A DNA stretch of 64,000 nt from Chlorobiales bacterium Clorobi_01 (GTDB lineage: Bacteria > Bacteroidota > Chlorobiia > Chlorobiales > Chlorobiaceae). A program made the position numbers and the translations under genes. The notes under the pieces are model-generated. The model worked only from the letters and a program-made list of their open reading frames with translations, did no database searches and had not been told where the DNA came from. This document shows positions 43,357 through 52,837 of this stretch, piece by piece; position 1 is the first letter of the stretch; every line of letters starts with the position of its first letter. The stretch covers positions 1 to 64,000 of the forward strand of contig LUZT01000008.1 of assembly GCA_001602925.1 (NCBI GenBank). Direction: 5' to 3'.

Positions 43357-43832
43357 CGGTCATCGGTTGTTTTGCGGTTGGGGCATGCCTGTGCAGCATC
43401 TTTTTTGCTTTGGCTGCCAGGGAAAAAGTTTCAAGCCGGCTGTTCTTTCTATGGTCAGGTTTGACTTTGTTTTCAGCGCTGAACTCCACGAAATCGCGAG
43501 GAGAAGAAAAAACGGTTATTGCCGGTGCCTTATCTGACAGAGATGCCAGATGACGTACACTCGACAAATGGCAAGCTATTTCAAAACAACATTGGACTGC
43601 TAGCCTGCGTGATGGTGCCATAGCGGACGCCTGCCAGAGGGGAAGTATCCTGACGCCATATATGTTTAAAATCTACCAATATTTACGTGTGGCTCAAAAT
43701 TAAAAAACCGGGCTGAAGTCCGGTTTTCTATGTAAAGTATAGGTTTTTGAGGGGCTTTGTTTGTGTGTTTTGTGTATATGGTCAGGTTTTTTGAAGAAAT
43801 ATTTCAGCGAAATACCACGGGAGGCATTAGCC
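43357..43832. promoter_or_regulatory. eCIS operon upstream region
   Basis: No credible gene lies in this 476-base gap. On the - strand it must contain the eCIS promoter. A TTGAAA lies about 100 bases before the start codon, but I see no convincing -10 partner. The part near 43702-43727 is a terminator for the convergent-side RNA methylase gene. No ribosome site of canonical strength precedes the cap gene. Confidence 0.35.
43702..43727 (-). terminator. Intrinsic terminator after the TrmH-family gene
   Basis: Perfect 8-bp stem aaaaccgg (43704-43711) / ccggtttt (43720-43727) with an 8-base loop. Read on the - strand it is followed by a T6 run, so it terminates the TrmH-family transcript about 110 bases beyond its stop. 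Confidence 0.85.
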
Positions 43833-44483
43833 TCACTCCGTGAATGCGCCGTTTTCGTCGAGTTTCGGGTATGGTTTACCTTGATCGCGGAGCACGGCGG
43901 CAAGGCGTGGATAGGTGTACTCGAAGAGCAGACGTTCGAAGTCGGAGTCGCTGAAGTGGCGTGTGTCGTACAATCCGGCGGCCTGCCGCTGGCGTTGTGC
44001 TTCGAAAAGAATGAGCGCGGCGGCGACCGAGACGTTCAGCGACTCGACCATGCCCATCATCGGGATGTAGATGAAGTTGTCGGCGAGGCCGAGCGCCTCC
44101 TGCGATGGCCCTTTCAGCTCTTCGCCCATGACGATGGCTGTTGGGTGGGTGTAGTCTATAGAGCGGAAATCGACCGCCTCCGGGCAGTAGTGGGCTACGA
44201 GAATCTGCATTCCCGACTGCCGGAGCTGCTCGCCGACCGGTACAATCGATTCGTTAAGGCGTACCTTGAGCCAGCGGCTTGCGCCCGCTGCTGTGTGCTG
44301 CTTGGTCTTGATCGAGGAGCGGTAGGAGATAGCGTGCACCTGGTGGATGCCGACCGCGTCGCAGCTCCGGATGATGGCGGCCAGGTTGTGCGGCTTGTTG
44401 ACGTTGTCCATGACCAGCGTCATGTCGGTTTGCCGCTTTTCGAGCAGCTCGCGGATTTTCCGGAATCGTTCAGGTGAGACCAA
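43833..44483 (-). CDS. TrmH/SpoU-family RNA ribose 2'-O-methyltransferase
   Basis: About 216 aa if started at TTG 44483 (VSPERFRKIRELLEKRQTDMTLVMDNV), which aligns with the N-terminus of E. coli TrmH. The open frame extends to 44747, but that part has no family character and would overlap the divergent gene. SPOUT motifs are present: NVNKPHNLAAIIRSCDAVG (motif 1), AIVMGEELKGPS (motif 2) and IPMMGMVESLNVSVAAALIL (motif 3). Most like tRNA Gm18 methylase. The TTG start is an inference; no strong ribosome site is visible. Confidence 0.85.
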   Translation of the reverse strand: MVSPERFRKIRELLEKRQTDMTLVMDNVNKPHNLAAIIRSCDAVGIHQVHAISYRSSIKTKQHTAAGASRWLKVRLNESIVPVGEQLRQSGMQILVAHYCPEAVDFRSIDYTHPTAIVMGEELKGPSQEALGLADNFIYIPMMGMVESLNVSVAAALILFEAQRQRQAAGLYDTRHFSDSDFERLLFEYTYPRLAAVLRDQGKPYPKLDENGAFTE

Positions 44484-44749
44484 TGCGATGAGGTTTGTTT
44501 GACGAAGCCTTGCTTGAGGTATTCTGAAAAGAAAGTCATTTTTCGTTAAATCTTCAATCAGGCATCCATGAATGGCATATCCTCTGCAAGACGAGGTAAA
44601 TGCAATTCTTAAAAGTATATTCGGTTTTAGGAAAAGAGGTTGTGGCTCGTGAAAAGCTGGTCGAGAACCTTTGAGTGGCGTGTTCTGTTGTATCGGTAGA
44701 CGGTACTCATCCGTCTGAAAAATGTGTCTGTAACCATGAGTTTTCATCA

Positions 44750-45823
44750 GTGAGTCTGCATCAGAAGAAACATCCCCATCTTGAAAAACTGCTTGAAACG
44801 TCGAGGCCCGTAAGGCTTGACAGTTCGTCCAAAGTGCTGATTCTGAGCGATCTGCACATGGGTAACGGCGGGCGGCGTGACGAGTTCCGGCGAAACTCGG
44901 AGCTTGTTCGTTCGATGCTTCAGGACTATTACCTGCCGGGTGAGTACAGCCTTGTGCTGAACGGCGATATCGAGGAGCTCTTCAAGTTTTCGGTCGAAGA
45001 TATAACCAAGGTATGGGGCCATATCTACGATCTGTTTCTGCAATTCGAGAAAAACGGGTTTTTCTGGAAGACCTACGGCAATCACGACTCCGATCTTTTC
45101 GAGGAGCGGAATTACCCGCTTTCGAAGCATCTGCTCGAATCGATCAGGTTCCAGTACGAGGAGGAGGTGATGCTGCTTTTTCACGGCCACCAGGCCTCTA
45201 TTCTGCTCTGGGAGACCTACCCGCTCGTCAGCCGCGCGGTTGTTCTGTTCCTGCGATACGTAGCCAAGCCAATCGGCATTCGCAACTTTTCGACAGCCTA
45301 CAACAGCCGTCGCAGGTTCGCCATCGAAAAATCGATCTACGAATTTTCGAACCAGGCCAAAATCGTCTCGATCATCGGTCACACCCATCGCCCGCTGTTT
45401 GAGTCGCTCTCGAAGGTCGATCATCTCAACTACAAGATCGAGGAACTTTGCCGCCAGTACCCCTCAGCCCGGCCGGAGGAGCGCCTTGCCATCCAGGAGC
45501 GGATCGGCGAGCTGAAGGCGATGCTCGATGCCTGTTTCACGGAGGGCAAGAAGATCGGTCTGCGTAGCGGACGTTACAACAACATCGCCATTCCGAGCGT
45601 CTTCAACTCGGGTTGCGCCATCGGCAAGCGGGGCGTCACTGCGCTCGAAATCGACGGCGACCGCATCCGGCTGGTTTACTGGTTCAAGGAGAAGCAGGGG
45701 CGTCGCTTCGTCAGCGACCGCAACAGCGAACCGGAACAGCTCGGTGATACCGGTTTTTACCGCATCGTGCTGAACGAGGATCATCTGGATTATGTGTTCT
45801 CGCGGATCAGGCTGCTGGCTTGA
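44750..45823 (+). CDS. Calcineurin-like metallophosphoesterase, paralog 1
   Basis: About 357 aa from GTG 44750 (encoding MSLHQKKHPHLEKLLETS). The open frame begins at 44675, but the neighbouring paralog starts at the equivalent of 44750. All metallophosphoesterase motifs are present: LILSDLHMGNGG, LNGDIEELF, YGNHDSD, FHGHQAS and IIGHTHRP. The inserted RRDEF after the first motif and the C-terminal extension (SVFNSGCAIGKRGVTALEI) place it with UDP-diacylglucosamine-hydrolase (LpxH)-like or UshA-unlike cytosolic enzymes. The substrate is unknown. The start codon is uncertain. Confidence 0.85.
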   Translation: MSLHQKKHPHLEKLLETSRPVRLDSSSKVLILSDLHMGNGGRRDEFRRNSELVRSMLQDYYLPGEYSLVLNGDIEELFKFSVEDITKVWGHIYDLFLQFEKNGFFWKTYGNHDSDLFEERNYPLSKHLLESIRFQYEEEVMLLFHGHQASILLWETYPLVSRAVVLFLRYVAKPIGIRNFSTAYNSRRRFAIEKSIYEFSNQAKIVSIIGHTHRPLFESLSKVDHLNYKIEELCRQYPSARPEERLAIQERIGELKAMLDACFTEGKKIGLRSGRYNNIAIPSVFNSGCAIGKRGVTALEIDGDRIRLVYWFKEKQGRRFVSDRNSEPEQLGDTGFYRIVLNEDHLDYVFSRIRLLA

Positions 45824-45958
45824 AAAAAAGAATACGGTCCGATAAGACGGATGGAGTCTGTTCGGATGAAGAGAGTTTGCTGGAATTTTGCAAAGTGCCG
45901 ATTTGAAAAGGCTTACCTTTGCTGAAGCAAACCGGTCTTTTCATCCAGCTGGCGGTAC

Positions 45959-47020
45959 ATGACGCGCTATTCCAATCTTGAACGGCTTCTGCATACCTCG
46001 GAAACGATCGGGATTGATCGCGCCTCGCGGGTGGTGGTGTTCAGCGATCTGCATCTTGGGGATGGCGGGCGCAACGATGAATTCCTGCACAATGGTCCGC
46101 TGTTCGAGACAGTGCTGCGCCAGCGGTACCTTGCCGATGGATTCAGCCTTGTGCTGAACGGCGATATCGAGGAGTTGTTCAAATTCGATCTCAATGCCAT
46201 CGCCGCTGCCTGGGACGGGCTGTATGATCTGTGGCTGGCGTTCGGGCGGAACGGTTTCTTCCGGAAGTTGTACGGCAACCACGATCACGCTCTGCTCGAT
46301 CACCACGGCTACAAGCTCGCCTCTGCTCTTGCCGAATCGCTGGCGTTGCGCTACGAAGGCCAGACGCTTCTGCTCTTTCATGGTCACCAGGCATCGCCGT
46401 TCCTGAACGAACCCTGCTCGGTTTTCAGCCGCGCGCTCTTCTACATTCTGCGCTACCTGGCCCGCCCATTCGGCGTTCGCAACTATTCGGTCTCCTACAG
46501 CAGCCGCAAGCGCTACGCCATCGAGCGTTCGGTTTACGAATTCTCGAGCCACTTCAAGCTCATCTCGATCATCGGTCACACGCATCGTCCCCTTTTTGAA
46601 TCGATGTCCAAGCTTGATTACCTGAACTACCGCCTCGAAGAGCTGTGCCGCAGCTATGCTCCGGCGGATGCTGCGCGGCAACAGGCAATCGAGATGGAAA
46701 TTGCTGAGGTCAGGTTTGAGCTTGAATCGTGCTATCGGAATGGCTTCCGCAAAAGCCTGCGCAGCGGGCGCTACGACACCATCGCCATTCCGAGTATCTT
46801 CAATTCAGGCTGTTGCATCGGTAAACGCGGCATTACCGCCATTGAGATCGAAGACGGCATGATCCGTCTCGTCTACTGGACGCGCGATGTCCAGAAACAT
46901 CGCTACTCCGGCGAGCGCCTGCACACCGCTGAGGAGCTTGGCAATAGCGGCATCTACCGCACTGTGTTGAATGAGGATCACCTCGATTACGTGTTTTCGA
47001 GGATCAGACTTCTGGCGTGA
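45959..47020 (+). CDS. Calcineurin-like metallophosphoesterase, paralog 2
   Basis: A 353-aa tandem paralog of the preceding gene, sharing motif for motif: FSDLHLGDGGRNDEF, LNGDIEELFKFD, YGNHDHAL, FHGHQASPF, IIGHTHRP and IFNSGCCIGKRG. Ends of both are nearly identical (NEDHLDYVFSRIRLLA). ATG 45959 follows a 135-base gap. The pair arose by duplication and both keep all metal ligands, so both are presumably active. Confidence 0.9.
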   Translation: MTRYSNLERLLHTSETIGIDRASRVVVFSDLHLGDGGRNDEFLHNGPLFETVLRQRYLADGFSLVLNGDIEELFKFDLNAIAAAWDGLYDLWLAFGRNGFFRKLYGNHDHALLDHHGYKLASALAESLALRYEGQTLLLFHGHQASPFLNEPCSVFSRALFYILRYLARPFGVRNYSVSYSSRKRYAIERSVYEFSSHFKLISIIGHTHRPLFESMSKLDYLNYRLEELCRSYAPADAARQQAIEMEIAEVRFELESCYRNGFRKSLRSGRYDTIAIPSIFNSGCCIGKRGITAIEIEDGMIRLVYWTRDVQKHRYSGERLHTAEELGNSGIYRTVLNEDHLDYVFSRIRLLA

Positions 47021-47058
47021 GAAAGAATAGGTCTGACAGGATGAAGAGTTGAACATTT

Positions 47059-47802
47059 TCAACTATCAATTCTCATACTCACCTCTTCCCACAGCTTGCT
47101 GTAAGCTTGCGCGGCATTGCTTTTGGGGTGGGTGGCGTTGAGGGGGGCGCGGGTCAGGCCCATCTTTTCCACGTCCGAGCTGTAAGGGATGGTTTGCCTG
47201 AGCATCGAAGGGTGGTTCTGGAACTCTTCGGCGATTTCGCGGTGCATTGTTTTTCTTTTCTCCTCCATCGAGAAGAATCCGACGATTTTCGTGCTGTCGA
47301 GGCCGTTGTCGGTGAAAAATTCTACGAGCTGGTTGAAGGTGCGGATCGAGAGGGTCGTGGGGATGACCGGCACCAGAATCAAATCTGAAGCTCTGAACAC
47401 ACTCTCCGAAAGGAGCGTGAGGTTTGGCGGGCAGTCGAAGAATACGTAGCGGTACTCCTCTTCGAGCCCTTCGAGGTTTTTCGAGAGCAGCTTCTTCGGT
47501 TTTTTCGATTCCGAAAGCTCGATGTCGAGGTTCCGGTAAGAGAGGTCTGAGGGGAGCAGATCGAGGTTCTCGAAGTCGGTCGCCTTGATGTTTTTCAGGA
47601 TTTTGCTATTGCCTTTCAGGAATTTTTCGCTGTTGTACTTGCGCGAGGCCTTGATCCGGAAGTAGAACGAGCTGGCGCCCTGGGGGTCGAGGTCGCAGAT
47701 CAGCGCCGGGGTCGTTGGCGATGCGGCAAGGAACGAGAGGTTGACGGCGGCGGCTGTTTTGCCCACGCCGCCCTTGATGCTGTAAAGGGCGATGGTTTTC
47801 AT
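47059..47802 (-). CDS. ParA/Soj-family P-loop ATPase
   Basis: A 247-aa deviant Walker ATPase. KGGVGKT at residues 10-16 has the signature lysine of the ParA/MinD class, then [12 protein letters not shown] (A') and [10 protein letters not shown] (Walker B). No parB or centromere-like repeat is adjacent, arguing against chromosome or plasmid partition. The gene lies 2 bases downstream of the CYTH-CHAD gene. Orphan ParA proteins position cellular cargo such as carboxysomes or chemotaxis arrays. I infer a role in positioning polyphosphate granules. Confidence 0.9.
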   Translation of the reverse strand: MKTIALYSIKGGVGKTAAAVNLSFLAASPTTPALICDLDPQGASSFYFRIKASRKYNSEKFLKGNSKILKNIKATDFENLDLLPSDLSYRNLDIELSESKKPKKLLSKNLEGLEEEYRYVFFDCPPNLTLLSESVFRASDLILVPVIPTTLSIRTFNQLVEFFTDNGLDSTKIVGFFSMEEKRKTMHREIAEEFQNHPSMLRQTIPYSSDVEKMGLTRAPLNATHPKSNAAQAYSKLWEEVSMRIDS

Positions 47803-47804
47803 GT

Positions 47805-49373
47805 TCAGGCAAGTCCGGTCAACAGTTCATCGAACAGTTCCCCGGTTTCGTTGCTGTCGAATCCGGAGAAGATTTCGTGGAAATGTTCCCTGACTTTTTC
47901 CCTTTCACGGTAGAGCGTCGTAAGCAAACCGCCGATCGCTGCCGCTTCGCTGATGCCGCCCCTGTCCGCCGGAATGGCTTCGAGGCGGCTCTGGAGGAAC
48001 TCCATCTGCACCGAGAGGTCAACGAAGGTGCCGAGGTTGTCCTGCAACGTCTTCATCTGCCGGAGCACCTGTGCGGTGGCTTTCGGAGGGAAGAGTGACG
48101 CGAAGAATTCAAGCAGGTACCGGAGCTTTTTGCAGTCGATGCGCAACTCGTGAAGTTCGGCATCACTCGTCTCGCTGCCGGTACGCCGTCCATGCACGAG
48201 GACCTTTTTCAGCGCTTTCCTGATCGTCTTCGCTGCCACATCGCCCGTTGGCTCTGCAGCGAGTGGCGCGGTTTCCGGATCGGGAAGTTCTCCCTCCGCG
48301 ATGAACTCCTTCAGCGAGGTCATAAAGCCGGAATATTCCCTGTCTGTAAGGTAGCGACAGAATTGTCTGTGATGCAAACGTTTATCTGCTTCGAGATCGC
48401 TGAAAAAGGGATCGAGCGCCGGTCTCAATGATGGTGGCAGGAGGCTGGTATACTCTTCGCGCCGCAGCAGGTAGACATCGCTGTCTCGCAGGTCGTTGGT
48501 GCGTTTGCCGAGTTCGCGCAGGCCGGCAAGCGCCCATGCAGTTTTTTCGGGATCGAACACGCCGTTGAGCAGCCGGAGGATCGAGCGGTTTCTGCGGATG
48601 GCGACGCGAAAGTCGTGCAGGAACTCGGAGTCGATGTCCTTGCGGATTCCCTCTTCATTCGCCTCCATGATTGAAGTTGTGAACTGCAGGAGCCGCCGGA
48701 CATTTTCGTGGATGGATGCATGGGCATCGAGTTGCAGGCGAAGCTTCGGGGAGTAGCCTCTGCCGAACGGTTCGGCGGTCTCCATGATGGTCATGAGGCG
48801 CTCCTTGAAGCTGACGATCCGGTAGGCATCAACTGGCTCCGGCAGTGCCATCAGCATCGGCGACAGCTCCTTGTGGTAGCCCTTGAGCGGCGTGATCGAA
48901 AAGTGTTGTGGAAAGACCGTTTCGCTGGTTTTGTCCACTGGATGGAGTGACTCGTAATCGAGCGTCGCGACGGTTTTGTCGTCCCGGTTCAGAATCCGCC
49001 ATGACGAGATGAAGCGGTCAACGGCGCAGCGGTTGATGAAGGCGCGGAGCGTGCTGCACTGCAAAAGCCGCTTGCGCGCCTTTCCCTCCGGAAGGTCGGC
49101 AGCGAAGAAGTTTGGTGGCGTCTGGGCGAGTGGAGTCTCGGCTTCCACCGCACCGCTCTCGAGATCGATGATCGACAGGGTTCCTTTTCTGCGCATCACC
49201 GCCAGGCCGTTGCGGAACGCCTCCTCCTCGAAGGTGTCGTAGAAGACGAGCCGCTCCCGTCGCGAGGAATTCTTGCCAAGGCTCCACCCTTCAGGCAGGT
49301 TCTGCCCGACCGACTGAACCAGCGGCATTTCGCCGTTGATTCGGAAAAAAAGGGACCCCTGGGTGTCGCTCAT
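47805..49373 (-). CDS. CYTH-CHAD protein, polyphosphate-associated (phosin-like)
   Basis: 522 aa. The N-terminal ~190 residues look like a degenerate CYTH/triphosphate-tunnel domain ([35 protein letters not shown]). The C-terminal ~300 residues form a CHAD domain with the expected basic/His motifs: [37 protein letters not shown] and [22 protein letters not shown] proteins are known to bind polyphosphate granules. It sits between the CSGN-repeat gene and parA (gaps 20 and 2 bases), downstream of ppk1 on the same strand. Confidence 0.88.
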   Translation of the reverse strand: MSDTQGSLFFRINGEMPLVQSVGQNLPEGWSLGKNSSRRERLVFYDTFEEEAFRNGLAVMRRKGTLSIIDLESGAVEAETPLAQTPPNFFAADLPEGKARKRLLQCSTLRAFINRCAVDRFISSWRILNRDDKTVATLDYESLHPVDKTSETVFPQHFSITPLKGYHKELSPMLMALPEPVDAYRIVSFKERLMTIMETAEPFGRGYSPKLRLQLDAHASIHENVRRLLQFTTSIMEANEEGIRKDIDSEFLHDFRVAIRRNRSILRLLNGVFDPEKTAWALAGLRELGKRTNDLRDSDVYLLRREEYTSLLPPSLRPALDPFFSDLEADKRLHHRQFCRYLTDREYSGFMTSLKEFIAEGELPDPETAPLAAEPTGDVAAKTIRKALKKVLVHGRRTGSETSDAELHELRIDCKKLRYLLEFFASLFPPKATAQVLRQMKTLQDNLGTFVDLSVQMEFLQSRLEAIPADRGGISEAAAIGGLLTTLYREREKVREHFHEIFSGFDSNETGELFDELLTGLA

Positions 49374-49393
49374 AGGCTCTCGGTTTTGAGCGG

Positions 49394-50215
49394 TTATGAA
49401 GACAATGCTTCGAGTTGACTGCCAACGGTCTCCCGGCAGCAGCAGCGCACTGTTCCGCCATGGACGACCCTGATGCAGCTCCGGTCCGATTCCGGCCCTG
49501 TGACATCACAGGCGAGTACCGGATTGCCGGAACAGTCAAGCTCGCCCTCGACCCGTTTCGGAAAGCGCTTGAGGTTCATGAGGCGGTTGCCGGAGCAGTT
49601 GAAGTTGCCCGAGACCTCGACCGGCCCGTGCGCGAGATTTTCCAGCAGGTTGTTTGCGCAGGAGAAGTCGCCGTTGACGAACTCCGGAGCACCGTCAAGC
49701 GAAACGAGCAGGTTCGAGGAGCAGTCGAAACCGGCATGGACTTCGTCAGGCGCGCCCAGGAGCGAGCGCAAGCGGTTGCCGGAGCAGTTGAATGCGCCGG
49801 TTTCGATCGGGCCGCCATAGAGTGAAACAAGCTGGTTGCCGGAACAGTCGAAGTGCCCCTTTACTTTTTTTGGCGCACCCAGGAGCGAAATCAGGCGGTT
49901 TCCGGAGCAGAGGAAATCTCCTTTCACCTTCGATGGCCCGCCCTTCAGGCACGAGAGCTGGTTGGACGAACAGTTGAAATCGCCGTTGATTTTTTCCGGT
50001 CCTCCTTCGAGCGAGACGATTTCGTTGCCGGAGCAGTCGAAGCTGCCGGTGATCCGGGGCGCGCCATCGAGGGACGTCAACCGGTTGCCGGAGCAGTTGA
50101 ATGAGCCTTCGACGATTTCAGGACACCCTTCAAGCGAGGTCAGTCCCATGTTCGAGCAATCGATATCGCCCGTACCATCGAGCGTGCCCATAATATCTCT
50201 GAATGTGCGCATCAT
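49394..50215 (-). CDS. CSGN-repeat (leucine-rich-like solenoid) protein
   Basis: A 273-aa protein built from about 10 tandem 21-residue repeats with the consensus F-x-C-S-G-N-x-L-x-S-L-x-G-A-P-x-x-V-x-G-x. Each repeat has one cysteine and one asparagine at fixed positions, as in LRR or beta-solenoid proteins. The last ~40 residues break the pattern and are Cys-rich (VRCCCRET). No signal peptide is seen, so it is cytoplasmic. It lies between ppk1 (198-base gap) and the CHAD gene (20-base gap). The repeat family is unnamed to me. Confidence 0.85.
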   Translation of the reverse strand: MMRTFRDIMGTLDGTGDIDCSNMGLTSLEGCPEIVEGSFNCSGNRLTSLDGAPRITGSFDCSGNEIVSLEGGPEKINGDFNCSSNQLSCLKGGPSKVKGDFLCSGNRLISLLGAPKKVKGHFDCSGNQLVSLYGGPIETGAFNCSGNRLRSLLGAPDEVHAGFDCSSNLLVSLDGAPEFVNGDFSCANNLLENLAHGPVEVSGNFNCSGNRLMNLKRFPKRVEGELDCSGNPVLACDVTGPESDRSCIRVVHGGTVRCCCRETVGSQLEALSS

Positions 50216-50413
50216 TGCGAAACGTTGATGATTCGATGCCGGTCACGGCCCTTTCGGGAGGGCATCGGATTGAACAGATTTTTCAGTATGTACGGTAGAA
50301 AACTTAGCTGATCGATGCCGGATATATCGTTCATTTGCAAAGTTTTAACGGAATCGTCACCAATCTGTTGCCGTTCCGGGGCCTTTTCAGGCCGTCCTCG
50401 AACCGTGACCGGA

Positions 50414-52600
50414 TCAGTTCAGACCCAGGCGTCCCTTGATGCCGGTTGTTTTTTTCTTCTGCGTGCGGCGTTTCATGAAGCGCTCCTGACTGTTGACTTT
50501 CGGTGCGTCGTTGCGCACAAGGGTGCAATTGCCGTCCGGTCCGATTTTCCAGGCCTTGAGGTTGTCGCTGAGCTGGAGCTCGAGATCGTTTCTGACCCGC
50601 TCCACCAGTGAGGGGTCGAAAACCGGGAAGAGCGTTTCGACGCGGTCGTCGAGATTTCGCTGCATGATGTCGGCGCTGCCGAGGTACAGCTCGGGCGAGC
50701 CTCCATTGGCGAAGTAGTAGGCGCGGCTGTGTTCGAGGTAGCGTCCGATGATGCTGATGACGCGAATATTCTCGCTGACGCCCGGAATACCCGGCTTGAG
50801 GCAGCAGATCCCTCTGACCACAAGGTCTATCTGCACTCCCGCACGTGATGCCCGGTAGAGTGCCTGGATGGTGGCCGGATCGACCAGCGAGTTCATTTTC
50901 ATCATGATTCTGCCGCCGCTACTTTTTCTTGCCAGGGCGATTTCGCGCTCGATCATCTCGATGATCCGCTTTCTCGTATTGATCGGCGAGACAAGCAGAG
51001 AGCGGTAGCCGGTGTACCGGAAGTAGCCTGTCAGCGCGTTGAACAGCTCCGAGACCTCTCCGGCGAGCAGTTCATCATCAGTAAAAAAGCTGTAGTCGGT
51101 GTAGAGCTTTCCGGTTGACGGGTTGTAGTTCCCTGTGCCGAGGTGCAGATAGCGTTTGAGCCCCTGCGGTTCGCGGCGCACCACGAGTGTCAGTTTCGCG
51201 TGGGTTTTCAGGCCAGGCAGGCCGTAGATGACGTGCGCGCCGACATCTTCGAGCGCACGCGCCCACCCGATGTTGTTTTCTTCGTCGAATCTCGCCTTCA
51301 GTTCCACCAGCACCGCCACCTGCTTGCCCGATTCGGCGGCCTTCATTAGTGCCTTGACGATGGGGGAGTTGCTGCCGACCCGGTAGAGGGTCTGCTTGAT
51401 GGAGAGTACATCGGGGTCGCTGGCCGCCCGGTCGACGAAATCGACCACCGGTTTGAACGAGTCGTAAGGATGGTAAAAGAGCAGGTCACCCGAACTGATG
51501 GCACTGAAAATGTCACCGTTTCGCTGTTCCTCGAACATGTTGAACGGGATGAACGGCTCGTCCTTCAGCGATGGCCGGTCGATGCCGAGCAACTCCATCA
51601 GGCAGCTCATGCCGAGCGCACCGTCGATTTCGTAGACGTTTCTTCCCTCGATTTCGAGGTTGTTTATCAGCAACTGTCGCACAAAATCGGGCATTTCGGG
51701 ACTGATGTCAAGCCGCACGACGTTGCCGTATCGCCTTGACCTGACACCTTTTTCGATGGTTTGTAGCAGGTCGCCCGCCTCGTCCTCCTCGATCTCGATG
51801 TCGGCGTCACGGATAATGCGGAACTGGTGCGACTGCACGATCTTCATCGTTGGGAACAGCAGGCCAAGGTTCTGCTGGATCAGCTCCTCGATCCAGAGAA
51901 ACCTCATGCAGGAGGGATCATTACCCAGACCCTCGATGTCGTTGAGTTTCAATAGGCGCGGCAGCACGCTCGGCACCTTGACGCGGGCGAACTTCAGGTT
52001 GCCGTGTTCGACGTCGTCGAGTTCGATGGCCAGGTTCAGCGACAGGTTCGACATGAAGGGGAACGGGTGGCCGGTATCGAACGCCAGCGGCGTGAGTACT
52101 GGGTAGATCTCCTTGCGGAACCAGGCGTTCAGCGCCACCTGCTCTTTTTCTGGCAGATCGGCGAAGTGGACGAAGGTGACGCCTTCCGCGGCGAGCGCAG
52201 GCAGGATGTCGCCGTACAGACAGGTGTTGCGCAGCTTGAGCTGCTCGATTACCTCCGCTCTGATTCGTTCGAGCTGCTCGGATGGGGTGAAGCCGTCGAT
52301 GGTCTTTTTGCGGATGCCAGCCTCGACCTGCTTTTCGATACCGGCCACGCGGATCATGAAAAATTCGTCGAGGTTGGAGCTGAAGATGGCAATGAATTTG
52401 GCCCGTTCGATTAGCGGATGCTGATCCGGGCGGATCGCCTCGTCGAGCACGCGGCGGTTGAAGTGCAGCCAGCTCAGCTCACGATTGATGTAGAGCGACG
52501 GATCGCTCAAATCGGGCTTGTCACAGTGACCGTTGCCATTGAGTTTCTGATGTTCTGGCAGCAACGCTGCCTGAAGGTTTTCGGAGTTGGCCGGGTTCAT
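50414..52600 (-). CDS. ppk1: Polyphosphate kinase 1
   Basis: A 728-aa Ppk1 that polymerises the gamma-phosphate of ATP into polyphosphate. The N-terminal domain starts [22 protein letters not shown]-like catalytic domains hold [40 protein letters not shown], the phospho-histidine motif [15 protein letters not shown] and [11 protein letters not shown] with KLYTDYSFF. The C-terminal [37 protein letters not shown] is intact. Full length. The 238-base upstream gap contains the relic of a HAD gene end (52762-52824). Confidence 0.97.
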   Translation of the reverse strand: MNPANSENLQAALLPEHQKLNGNGHCDKPDLSDPSLYINRELSWLHFNRRVLDEAIRPDQHPLIERAKFIAIFSSNLDEFFMIRVAGIEKQVEAGIRKKTIDGFTPSEQLERIRAEVIEQLKLRNTCLYGDILPALAAEGVTFVHFADLPEKEQVALNAWFRKEIYPVLTPLAFDTGHPFPFMSNLSLNLAIELDDVEHGNLKFARVKVPSVLPRLLKLNDIEGLGNDPSCMRFLWIEELIQQNLGLLFPTMKIVQSHQFRIIRDADIEIEEDEAGDLLQTIEKGVRSRRYGNVVRLDISPEMPDFVRQLLINNLEIEGRNVYEIDGALGMSCLMELLGIDRPSLKDEPFIPFNMFEEQRNGDIFSAISSGDLLFYHPYDSFKPVVDFVDRAASDPDVLSIKQTLYRVGSNSPIVKALMKAAESGKQVAVLVELKARFDEENNIGWARALEDVGAHVIYGLPGLKTHAKLTLVVRREPQGLKRYLHLGTGNYNPSTGKLYTDYSFFTDDELLAGEVSELFNALTGYFRYTGYRSLLVSPINTRKRIIEMIEREIALARKSSGGRIMMKMNSLVDPATIQALYRASRAGVQIDLVVRGICCLKPGIPGVSENIRVISIIGRYLEHSRAYYFANGGSPELYLGSADIMQRNLDDRVETLFPVFDPSLVERVRNDLELQLSDNLKAWKIGPDGNCTLVRNDAPKVNSQERFMKRRTQKKKTTGIKGRLGLN

Positions 52601-52761
52601 ATCGTGCGAACTGGAGCTGGATGTCCGTCATTCTGAGGTATCCGGGTTGTTTCCGGCGTACTTGTTTTACTGTGTACTGGCGAAATTAGCGAATAGTTCC
52701 CGCTGGAAAGGTTACGAACGTGTTAACTCTCTTTCTTCCCGACGGTTAAGCGGTCAGATGC

Positions 52762-52824
52762 TCATGCGGTGAGGAGGGGAATGATCTCTTCGGGGGATGA
52801 AACCAGCTTCGATGCATTGGTCTC
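52762..52824 (-). pseudogene. Relic of the 3' end of a HAD phosphatase gene
   Basis: Read on the - strand, this stretch gives TNASKLVSSPEEIIPLLTA then TGA. The intact HAD gene at 55442 ends TGAAQLVSHPTEIIPLLTA then TGA: 14 of 19 residues agree and the stop coincides. The similarity stops a few codons upstream, where the TIR-NB-ARC-TPR stop lies (52838). It is therefore a decayed partial copy left beside ppk1. It is too short to be anything functional. Confidence 0.75.
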
Positions 52825-52837
52825 AAAAATGACTAAA

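Noticed and set aside
44484-44747. Longer N-terminus for the TrmH-family gene
   Set aside because: The extra 88 residues have no similarity to TrmH and overlap the start of the divergent metallophosphoesterase gene.
47059-47802. Plasmid or chromosome partition operon
   Set aside because: No parB gene or clustered parS-like sites are adjacent. The ParA gene is coupled to the CHAD gene instead.
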